Source: Neoceratodus forsteri (taxonomy: Eukaryota; Chordata; Ceratodontiformes; Ceratodontidae). From it: a DNA stretch of 64,000 nucleotides. How positions within the stretch are numbered: position 1 is the stretch's first letter; each line of letters opens with the position of its first letter. The position numbers and the translations under genes are program-made. Where the stretch lies: positions 168,272,501-168,336,500 of the forward strand of contig CM028131.1 of the NCBI GenBank assembly GCA_016271365.2, written 5' to 3'. Below, piece after piece: positions 45,298 through 54,119 of this stretch. The notes below the pieces were generated by a model, which was not told the DNA's origin, searched no databases, and worked only from the letters and a program-made list of their open reading frames with translations.

Positions 45298-46352
45298 TTA
45301 CTAGAACATTAATATATTCCAAGTAATAAAAGTCTGTATGACCGGCCTTACCTTCTATATCCATTACAATGCATGCTGTGCAGACCCCCCCTTGTATTCT
45401 AAACTTCCCATAACCCAAATTCCAAACCCAACAATGACAAACCCCTAAACCCCTTTTCCCCTCCACCCTCATCCCTCCCAATCTACCAATGAACATGATT
45501 GCAGTTCAGTGAGATTTACCTCTTCCGTCTCATCCACCCAACCTCCCTGAGTCAGCCATGCCCAAGCATGTATTGAAACAGCCTTGAAGTCTTTAACTTA
45601 TTAAAACCCACATCATAACTTGGATCTAGTAAGGTAACAGTAAATAAAATTAGAGAAATTTCTAATAAATGAATTAGCCTTCATACATCAGCATATATAA
45701 AATCCAGAAAACTGTCTGAACCCCTGAGACAGTATTATAGAGCTTAAACGCTTCAGCCCTTTGTCAACAAAACAAATTCCTCAGCTATTTGTTAAAAAAA
45801 CATATAACCAACAGTTCAAAACAAGCAGGAGCGATTAAACATAGAATAATAACATATTTGCAGGGGAAGTGCCAAGTTTACTATACAGTCATGCTCCAAA
45901 TAACATGACGAGATCAGGTCTATATCTGCAAACGTTATCTGGTAATCCAGCGGTCTCTGGCGCCATCTAAAGGGAAATACCATTAACGTATGTCCACATA
46001 ATATCTTGCAACCGCTAAAAAAAAAATTCCAGACGGGTTTACATAAAATGAGCAAACGCTTCAGCAGAGGAGGCAAAAACAAAGCGGGCAATCACAGCCC
46101 TGAGCAGCAGTCCACAAACCAATGGGAACAAAACAAGCAGCCCAGGAAAAACACCAGGATCCCCATGTCAACAACACTGAGAGGGGAGGTAGAAGTCAGG
46201 TAGGGAGCAAAAAGGGGAATCCAAACATTGGTGAAGCTGAGCCCGCATCAGTCCCACTCCACAACGAAATATGGCACCACAGAACAAGCCTTCCAGATAA
46301 CCATGAAGCGCCAAATGAAAAATGCATTGAACAAAATTAACAGCAGCAGATT
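45298..46352 (-). other. inter-ORF spacer of the L1-like element
   Basis: About 1.05 kb between ORF1 and ORF2 without a convincing reading frame. This is much longer than the short spacer of mammalian L1. It may hold a ribosome entry or reinitiation signal, or be lineage-specific filler. Confidence 0.7.
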
Positions 46353-47222
46353 TCAGGGGTCTTTAAATAGGTCCGGGAAAGCATGCTTGAGGGCAACTAG
46401 AGTGGAATCATAGCTCTCAAAGCTGCGCCAAGATCCAGCCACCAGCACCTGAAAACGAGCAGGATACCCCATTCTGAATTTAATATTAGCTGCAATTAGC
46501 TTGGTAATAATGGGGTGATAGGTCGCTCTCTTCTGCCGAATCGAAAGCGGCAAATCCTGTACCACCCTCAATGTCACACCTGCCCAGGTCAGCTCTTTAA
46601 CCTCCTTTGTTTTAAGTAGAAAATGTTGGCGTTCCAAATAGTTGAGAAAACGCAGGATAAAGGTGCATGGAGGGGCTCCAGCTGGAGGAGAAGCTCTTAA
46701 TGCTCGATGGGCTCTTTCTATTGTGTAGGTATGCCCAAAAGGTGAAGGACCAGCAATTTTTTCTACCAGTCGCCGTGCAAACTTGATGGGCTCGCTTCCT
46801 TCTTCCTTCTCCGGGAGGCCAATTATAACAATATTGTTACGGCGACTCCGACCTTCTAGGTCTTCGACCTTGCCTTCCAACTTAGAAATACGTTGTCTCA
46901 TTGAGGCCAATTCAGGTTCCAGTTTTTTGTTTCTCCTTTCTACCGGTCGTATCCGGGTTTCATTGTCGGTAGTCCGAATTGCTAAATCTTCCAGGGCACG
47001 CGTTATATTCTTAACTTCTCCTGCCAGCTCCTTCATCTCGTCCTTAAATGGTTGAAATTCTTTATGGAAACTGGCTAAGGTAAGCGGCTCCAGTTCATAA
47101 GAGTCAGCAATCTGAGCTTGTCCTTGCTGTGTAATTGAGGCCCTGGCTTTTTTTGGGGCCTTCTCCGGAGTGGTCGGAGGTGTGTGCCGTGGTAAAGTCT
47201 CTTTCAATTCAACCTCCATCAT
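46353..47222 (-). CDS. L1-type ORF1 protein (RNA-binding chaperone-like), intact
   Basis: 289 codons without interruption. Residues 1-55 are basic and Pro/Thr-rich and probably disordered. Residues of about 55-125 form a coiled coil (KELAGEVKNITRALEDLA, MRQRISKLEGKVEDLEGRS), the trimerisation region of L1 ORF1 proteins. An RRM-like domain begins with RRNNIVIIGLPEKEE (about 130), with YTIERAHRALR and CTFILRFLNYLERQ. The C-terminal domain (about 215-289) has KRATYHPIITKLIAANIKF and FQVLVAGSWRSF. The family binds its own RNA and acts as a nucleic-acid chaperone in the retrotransposition particle. The start follows a 157-bp leader. Stop-free length is normal for Tx1/L1-like ORF1. Confidence 0.92.
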   Translation of the reverse strand: MMEVELKETLPRHTPPTTPEKAPKKARASITQQGQAQIADSYELEPLTLASFHKEFQPFKDEMKELAGEVKNITRALEDLAIRTTDNETRIRPVERRNKKLEPELASMRQRISKLEGKVEDLEGRSRRNNIVIIGLPEKEEGSEPIKFARRLVEKIAGPSPFGHTYTIERAHRALRASPPAGAPPCTFILRFLNYLERQHFLLKTKEVKELTWAGVTLRVVQDLPLSIRQKRATYHPIITKLIAANIKFRMGYPARFQVLVAGSWRSFESYDSTLVALKHAFPDLFKDP

Positions 47223-47379
47223 ACGCTACCGGTCGGTAGGAGTCTTCTCCCAGATCACAGATAGAGTAATAGAAGTATTACGAATTGAGGAAAACTGCTT
47301 AATAAGGGTAAAATGCAGGTTGGGTAGACAGAGCTCCAAGAAGAAGCAGTTAGCTCATGCTCTGCATCACGTGATGTCC

Positions 47380-47396
47380 GAAACATAGGGTTTACC
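47380..47396. repeat. L1 target-site duplication, right copy
   Basis: GAAACATAGGGTTTACC, a perfect match to 41268-41284. Confidence 0.95.
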
Positions 47397-48152
47397 TTAG
47401 GAGATGCAAACGCCTGGTGCCAGTGGAGAAAGAGGAATATGAGTATTACCTAGCCCCAGGGGTGCTCTGTACCCATAGTGGGATGTGGGGTAACTGCACA
47501 GCCTCTATTCACTTTGCAAATGAAATGGAATCTCTGGACCTAAGTGATCTTGGAAACAAACCTTAACAGTGAACATGAAGTAAACGCATGTGTGCAGTAG
47601 ATCTGCCTCATTCTGGATTGTTAATGGCCTGGAGCGTAGCCAGCTACAGGTCCGAAACAGGTAGCAACACTCAGGTATATATAAATATTCACTGCAGGGG
47701 ATCCCTCCAATCGGACAGTGTCATCCCCTAGGCAGAGAAGGTTCTAGAGTCTGCAACCCCAAAAGAGACCGAGGTACATAACACCTGCTGTAAAAAGTGC
47801 TCTAACCTTTGGCACAAAAATGGCAGTGCTCACAGCACTTTTTGAAGCAAGCTGCTGTAAGTCACAGAGACTGTGGCAAACATTTTAGGCACTTCAGTGT
47901 ATAGGCACAATCAGGAGGATATTGAGGGATGCAAAAATCACATTTGCATCAGCAACTTCAATCCTCGAAAAAAAAACCCACCCTACAATGTCCCATTTTC
48001 CAGTAGCACAGTACAACAGTACTGGGACTTGAACAGGACAGATGTGCCATCGGGTCTGCCCTCTAATGCATTAGCACACTCTGGTTGTGGCTTGTTTCCC
48101 CAGGTTCTCCTCAAATTTCAGTCTGTTACTATTGCTTCTTAAAGGGAAATTT
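47397..48152. other. unassigned DNA with a hairpin
   Basis: A hairpin formed by AAAAAGTGCT (about 47792) and AGCACTTTTT (about 47837) lies in otherwise unrecognised sequence. The sequence before the L1 insertion continues here. Confidence 0.4.
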
Positions 48153-48661
48153 ATAGCCCATTACTTTAAGGCAGCACTTGCCTTTTACAGCCAAAATTAG
48201 AATTTTTTTTATCAGATCCTGTTCAGGAAGGATGAAATCATAACTGGAGATGAACCCACAGCTAGCCTATCCCTTCCACTTCCTGGTTCATGGGTCCTAG
48301 CCTCATGCGTGACCTTCTCCCTTTCTCCAGCCCTGGAGAAAAATTAAAGCCACTGCTTAAATGATAGGAGCCCTATTAGTTGAGCAGTGGCTTTTTTTTC
48401 TTCAAAGTCCCTTAAACATATATAACAAAGTGTGGAAAACTTTCGCCATAGACTTCCATGAGGTGTGCCTCTGCACTCTTCCCATTTAGACATCACAAAA
48501 TGACCAAATGCAGGGGCGAGACTGGAGGACCAGAGTGGAAGGGATCAGCTGTCTGTGGGTTCAGCTCCATTTTCAATCCCTTCCCTTCCAAGCAGGACCT
48601 GATAAAAAAAATTCTAATTTTGACTGCACAAAGCTAGCACTGCCTTAAGGTAATGGGTTAT
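48153..48661. mobile_element. MITE-like fold-back element with 127-bp terminal inverted repeats
   Basis: The left arm 48153-48279 and right arm 48535-48661 are of equal length and complementary, sharing CCCATTAC(T/C)TTAAGGCAG, CAAAATTAGAATTTTTTTTA and CCCTTCCAC. The loop holds a second perfect hairpin, AAAGCCACTGCT (48346-48357) with AGCAGTGGCTTT (48383-48394). There is no open frame. A TTA/TAA-like flank is present, but the target duplication cannot be fixed. Superfamily unknown. Confidence 0.9.
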
Positions 48662-49069
48662 CAAGTCCAATGAACTACAACAAAATGCTTTAAATTTATT
48701 TTAAAAGAGAACTGCATTTAACCTCCAAGTCATTTTCTGCTTAAGCTGTTTTTCAAATACTAATTCACACTCTAATACTATTCCATCTTTACTGACTTTT
48801 GATTAAACTTCATGAGTATTTTAAACTTGCACTCTGATGCTGAAGACCATTTTACAAATCTATGACGTAGTTTATGTCCTTGTTATTGCTAAGTTCTTAC
48901 ATTGCTGGTACAATGTGTCTACATTCTACTGTGGAATTCTGTGGTTTAATGGGACATATCCTACATCACCAAGTTCTAAAATGGTACTTGGTCCAGCATG
49001 TAAATTAGAAACACCCACTAAGTTTACTAAATGGCCAGTAGAATGAAACTGTAAAAGGGGAAGGGGGAA
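48662..49069. other. unassigned AT-rich DNA
   Basis: Nothing recognised. Confidence 0.4.
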
Positions 49070-49258
49070 GGGGATATTTTTTAAACAGGAAAGGCACACT
49101 AAGCCTGAGGTTGTTTCCAGGTGCAACCTGGGAGCACAAGGAAGTTAAGTGACTTGCTCAGGGTCACACAGTATGCAAGTGGGGGCTGATGGGATTCAAA
49201 CCCTGGTCTCCAGGTTTGCAGCTCAGTGCCCTGAACCACAATGCTATACCAGCTCCAA
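49070..49258 (-). mobile_element. MIR-like tRNA-derived SINE
   Basis: On the minus strand from 49258: a tRNA-like head with an A-box region GTATAGCATTGTGGTTCAGG and a B-box GGGTTTGAATCCC. A core follows with GTGTGACCCTGAGCAAGTCA and CTTAACTTCC. Order and motifs are those of MIR/CORE-type SINEs, which are transcribed by RNA polymerase III and mobilised by L2-type LINEs (L2 relatives occur in this window). The 3' LINE-derived tail is not clear. Confidence 0.85.
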
Positions 49259-49785
49259 AAGATTTAGATCTGTTATAAACAAAAACAAAACTTCTGCATG
49301 AAAAAAACACAAGTTTAGTGCAGTTCTCCATTAAGGCAGCCTTACCAATTCCTATCACCCTTCATGTAATGTAATCCCTAACTTCCAATGCATCTTACAT
49401 CATTCAGTTTGAGCCCATGCTCCTTTGCTTTTGTTTTGTGAGAAATGCTGAATAGTCTGCTTGCATTTAACTTTTCTATTTGAGGCATTCATCTTTCAAA
49501 CTAGATGATAAACTGGGGTCACTTCTGTGCTTTTCTGGTGGCTGCTTAGATGAAGTTAAAGATCCAATGGCACTTTTCAAAAGAGTAGGGTGTTTCTTCG
49601 GTGTCCAGGCCCATATTCCCTCTTTCAGTAATACAAATCCTAATGCAGTATGGCTGTGCGTTTGTGGGTATTAGCATGATTAATAGTTTTTGCATGCATG
49701 CCGCATACAGTCCCTGTCCTTTTGGTTATCTAACTCACTCAACTATAAACACCTTGGGATACAGTGTGTATGAAATATGATATAT
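49259..49785. other. unassigned DNA
   Basis: No gene or array recognised before the pentanucleotide repeat. Confidence 0.4.
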
Positions 49786-49792
49786 TAAACCA

Positions 49793-49985
49793 ACTATTCT
49801 ATTCTATTCTATTCTATTCTATTCTATTCTACTCTGCTTTACTCTACTCTACTTTACTCAACTCTACTCTGCTCTGCTCTGCTCTGCTCTATTCTACTGT
49901 ACTCTGCTCTATTCTACTCTACTCTGCTCTACTCTGCTCTATTCTACTCTACTCTGCTCTACTCTACTCTACTCTACTCTACTTT
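49793..49985. repeat. (CTATT)n / (CTACT)n / (CTGCT)n pentanucleotide array
   Basis: About 38 pentamers. The first block is pure CTATT and later blocks are mixtures of CTACT, CTGCT and CTATT. The Leu/Tyr/Ser-rich open frame across it is an artefact. Confidence 0.97.
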
Positions 49986-50135
49986 GTTCATTGCCACTGA
50001 GTACCCCAATCATGTCCATCCCCCAGCCTTCTCAATTTATTTTTGCTTTCGAAATGCATGCAAACTGCAAACATGGTGTGGGCTTCGGGGTCTCCTGAAA
50101 TGTGCCAGTAAGGGAGGGAGATAACAGTCACTCCC
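49986..50135. other. short unassigned DNA between the array and copy C
   Basis: Nothing recognised. Confidence 0.4.
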
Positions 50136-52545
50136 ATTTTTACGGTCACTTGCACACATGCACAAGGAACGTATTGCAACAGTATGAGTTTTGGAGAAGT
50201 GTGACCCTCCTCCCAGGTGCAGTGCTCAGTGTAGCAGGCACAAACCTAGGGGACCAACACATGCCAAGCTGTGTATGACAGCAGTTTGGTTGTGCTGGTC
50301 TTCACTTCTGAGAAAAAGGACCACTGCAATCAGCAGAGGTACCATGTATGCAATTAGCATACTGCCTCAGCTGAACTGCTGTCATGCACAGCTCGGCTTC
50401 AACACCCTCCCACTTCCTTTCTCTGCTAATTTCCTCCCCCTCCCTACTGTTCTCCCAGACCCCACCTTGTGTGCTGAGGGGGGTGCCCAATCCCCCTTGG
50501 CTCATGTGGCTCCTCAGCACACTGTGTGACCGATGGGGGTGTCCAATCCCCCATCAGCTGCAGCCCCAGCAAAAAAAAACAACCAGTTGGCATACTGGGA
50601 GCCCAACCCAGCGTGCTCATGCTTGCCCCCCCTCCACACACACAGTATGGCCGTCAGGGGTACCCAATCCCTGACGGCTCCGGTCTTCCCCCCAGCAAAC
50701 ATGTAAGTGGCACACTGGGAGCCCACCCCAGCGTACCAACAGCATCCATTTTTTGTTTTTCAATTCCTGTGAAATAAGAAAGCGGTCCCTCAATGAGTCC
50801 CTTGCCACCCCCACCAACCCGTGCCTACCCTCTGTGCTCCCACCTCTCCACACCCCCTCTCACCTAGGTGGCACACAGGGAGCCCACCCCAATGTACCAA
50901 AAGCATCCTTTTTTCTTTTTTCTTAACTCCTGTAAAACAAGAAAATGGTCCCTAGGTGAGTCCTTGGCCCCCCACCAACCCGTGCCCACCCTCTGCGCAC
51001 CCACCCCTCACCCCACACTTACCTCTGGAGGCTGGCACAACAATCTTCGCTGGACTGGGAACATGTCTGCACTCTTCAAAGCTGACCACAAACTGAAGAA
51101 AATGCCGGTAAGCTGTATAATGGCATAAATAGGGGTTTTCCAACTTTGGTGGATATCTTGGCCATTTTTTTGACTTTTGGCACCAAATTTTCAGCATGGG
51201 ATTCTTGACACCCCTTCTCATGAATTCAGTCACTGTTATGGCATTATTCAGTCCTGAAAGGTGATTTCATAGTCACTGCCTGGAATCACCTTTCCGGACC
51301 TATTAATGAAACAACAGTGTTGGTGTTCATGAGGTGGGCTCTCAAAAAGCCTATGTTGCAAATTTGGTGAAAAAAATTCTAAAAAATGACTGTTTTACAA
51401 GTGTGCATTGCGCAGTTTCCACGCACACTCGTAAGTGCATGAATTTGTACTATTTTCACTCCAGATTTTCAACATAGGCATATTTTCACACCTCCTTTAG
51501 AACAGTGCAGCTGTCATTTTTCATATCCTGGCTGAAATGCATTTTTGCGCTTCTGGTGCAAAATAGCATGGTTGCTGTTCAAAATCAGTGTTTGCCACTT
51601 AGTAAGACAATCACAGTGACATTGTTCATGAACAGATATCCTAAAATGCCTATGTTGAAAGTTTAGTAGCAAAAGTCCATAAAATGGCCGTGTTACGAGC
51701 GTGCATTGCGCAGTTTCTACGCACACTCGTAAGTTTGTGAATTTGTAATATTTCTACTCCAGATTTTCAACATAGGCATATTTCCACATCTTCTTATGGC
51801 CAGTACAGCTGTCATTTTTAACATCCTAGCCAAAATGTGTTTTTGCACTTCTGGCGTACAATAGTGCGGCCCCTGTGAGAAATCATGTTCGGTACAGAGT
51901 AAGAAAATCATAGTGACACTGTTCATGAGCAGACATTCTAAAATGCCTATGTTGAAAATTTGATACAACACTTCCAAAAAATTACTGTTTTATGAGTGTG
52001 CGTTGCACACTTTCCACACGCATTCGTAACTTCATGAATTTGTCATATTTTCACTCCAGATTTTCAACATTTGCATTTTCCCACACCTCCGTATGAACAG
52101 TGAAGCTGTCATTTTTCACATCTTGGCTGAAATGTGTTTTCACACTTCTGATGCAGAATAGCGTGGTCGCTGTGGGAAATCAGTGTTCGGTGCAGAGTCA
52201 GAAAATCATAGTGACAGTGTTCATGACCAGAGGTGACAAAATGCCTATGTTGAAAATTTGGTGAAATAATTCCACTGAATGACTGTGTTACAAGCGCTGG
52301 TTGCATAGTTTCCACACAGGCAAGTACCCTTGAGCATGCCCAGGGCATTAGAGTTCCTAATACAAACACTTAAGAAGTATGAGGGCGAAATGTTGATTAG
52401 ATGCAAGAGGAATTGTAGAGTGGTACTCTGTTGGGATATGGATGCTGAAGGGACAAGGATACAACTGGGGGGGGGTGCCTGCATAAATACCAAACACCAA
52501 TGCAAATACCTGCAAGGGAATGTTCAGCATTGACAAATGCATGTT
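50136..52545 (+). repeat. composite repeat, copy C (forward, longest array)
   Basis: Begins CATTTTTACGGTCACTTGCAC (about 50137) and ends CAGCATTGACAAATGCATGT (about 52526-52545). It is collinear with copy B over the 30-bp inverted-repeat block, the GC-rich subrepeats (50480-51010), the AGGCTGGCACAACAATCTTC block (about 51029), the 298-bp array (51130-52300) and the tail GGGCATTAGAGTTCCTAATA (about 52344). It has one more 298-bp unit than copy B. Non-coding. Confidence 0.92.
51130..52300 (+). repeat. 298-bp tandem units in copy C
   Basis: GCCTATGTTG recurs at 51350, 51648, 51945 and 52243 (298, 297 and 298 bp apart). Each unit has GTGCATTGCGCA/GTGCGTTGCACA, CAGATTTTCAACAT, AGCTGTCATTTTT and GTTCATGA(A/G)CAGA landmarks in the same order. 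Confidence 0.95.
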
Positions 52546-52800
52546 TCTATTATTGATGGCTTAACTTTGTTCCCAAGAAGAGATTATAAAAAAATGTTTT
52601 TTTCTGAGAAAAAACAGACTTGAATATTATTAGTTAACACTCAGTAAGACCTGTCAGCTCAGCATTGCAGCAGTGACCGGATTTCATAATTAATATAATT
52701 AAATATATCAGAGATCTTCCTGTGAAGAAGCCAGGCAAGGGGCCCTCCATTGCCACTTAAGCAAACATGAGTGCACTGTAGCTGAGAGGGTGGGACAAGT
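52546..52800. other. unassigned AT-rich DNA
   Basis: Nothing recognised. Confidence 0.4.
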
Positions 52801-53165
52801 CATCTGACTCCCACTGCTGCAACAGTGGAATGAAGACCACTCCTGCCACTGTGCATGAGACCACTCCCACCACTATGACCAAGACAACTACTGCCACTGT
52901 GACCCAGACCACATCTGTCACTGAAACCATGGCGACCACCAGTACTGATACAGTGACACCGCCACTGCTACCACTGTGGCCTCAGCCAGTTGCACAACTA
53001 TTTCCAGTGCTGTGTCAACCTCTACTGTGACACCTCTTGTTTCTTAGCCTGTCTCCACTAGTGTTGAACTTGTCAGTGCAGCTGCACAGGAGGTGCATTC
53101 ATCTGGATCTGAGTACTTTCCAATAGGAGATTTATCCACTGATACATCATCTGAGGAGGCTTACC
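52801..53165 (+). other. threonine-codon-rich low-complexity segment
   Basis: A frame at 52830-53030 reads as a Thr-rich, mucin-like string (TTPTTMTKTTTATVTQTTSV) from ACN-rich DNA and then breaks. There is no signal peptide or domain. It may be a decayed fragment of a retroelement gag or of a host mucin-like exon, or simple low complexity. Confidence 0.3.
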
Positions 53166-53176
53166 TGTTTAATTAT

Positions 53177-53735
53177 GTATAACTTGCCCTTCCCTGGTGT
53201 TCTAGTGGCTCCCCTGCCCCGATTCCCGATATCTCCCATTGTTTAATAATATATAAATTGCTCTTCCCTGGTGTTCTAGTGGCGTCCATGCCCTGATCCT
53301 CGATATTGCCCATTGTTTAATAATGTATAAATTGCCCTTCCCTGGTGTTCTAGTGGCTCCCCTGCCCCGATTCCCAATATCTCCCATTGTTTAATAATAT
53401 ATAAATTGCTCTTCCCTGGTGTTCTAGTGGCCTCCGTGCCCTGACCCTCGATATTGCCCATTGTTTAATAATGTATAAATTGCCCTTTCCTGGTGTTCTA
53501 GTGGCCTCCATGCCCTGATCCTCGATATTGCCCATTGTTTAATAATGTATAAATTCCCCTTTCCTGGTGTTCTAGTGGCCCCCCACCCTGCTCCCCAATA
53601 TTGCCTGTTCTTTATTAATGTATAAATTGCCCTTTCCTGGTGTTGTAGCGGCTCCCCCTCGATGATCCCTGATTTTGCCCACTGTCTAATATTTTATATA
53701 TTGCCCTTTACTGGTGGTCTAGTGCCCCCCAATCT
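53177..53735. repeat. 74-bp minisatellite with dimeric higher-order pattern
   Basis: CTGGTGTTCTAGTGG recurs at 53194, 53268, 53342 and onward at 74-bp steps for about seven to eight units, decaying to the right. Units 1 and 3 share CCCCTGCCCCGATTCCC(G/A)ATA and AATATATAAATTGCTC. Units 2 and 4 share GCCCTGA(T/C)CCTCGATATTGC and AATGTATAAATTGCCC. The basic period is therefore 74 bp with a 148-bp higher-order repeat. Shifted overlapping frames on the minus strand follow from the repeat. Confidence 0.95.
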
Positions 53736-54119
53736 CCCAACCCCAGCAGGTAGTGCCCACCACCCCCTCTGCCCCCAATCCTGGAACACAGCTGGTGGCC
53801 GGCACAGCCTACCTCTCACCTCCAAGGCTGGCCACCGACTAAACTGTCACTGAGCGCTTAGTGTAAAACAAAAAAATGAATGTGATTACACGTAATACAA
53901 AGGAATGGAGCTAGCATTACTGACAGTTAAAGTCTCCTGCTCCATTGAAACAGCTGTAAAACTACATATAAGGCAATGAAAAATAAAGCCATCCTGCCAG
54001 CTATGCTCTCTATTTTATTAATAAAAGTGTTCTTACATAAATGTAACTGTGTAAAAATAAAGGGTACCATCCAGTCGAATACAATCTAGTGCACCACATA
54101 CCACAGTTCACATTGATTT
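53736..54119. other. unassigned DNA
   Basis: A C-rich start followed by AT-rich sequence; no gene recognised. Confidence 0.4.

Larger units (their letters stand above)
41285..47379 (-). mobile_element. full-length L1/Tx1-like LINE with target-site duplication
   Basis: A minus-strand element of about 6.1 kb, bounded by a 17-bp perfect duplication. From its 5' end: a short leader (47223-47379), an intact ORF1 (46353-47222), a spacer of about 1.05 kb, ORF2 with an intact endonuclease and a frameshifted RT and C-terminus (41515-45297), a short 3' UTR, an AATAAA signal (reversed at 41309-41314) and a poly-A tail (T run 41285-41297). The perfect duplication and intact tail point to a comparatively recent insertion. 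Confidence 0.95.

Noticed and set aside
49764..50000. Leu/Tyr-rich 78-codon frame
   Set aside because: It is the pentanucleotide array.
53202..53535. Three similar overlapping 61-codon frames
   Set aside because: They are the same 74-bp minisatellite read at successive offsets.
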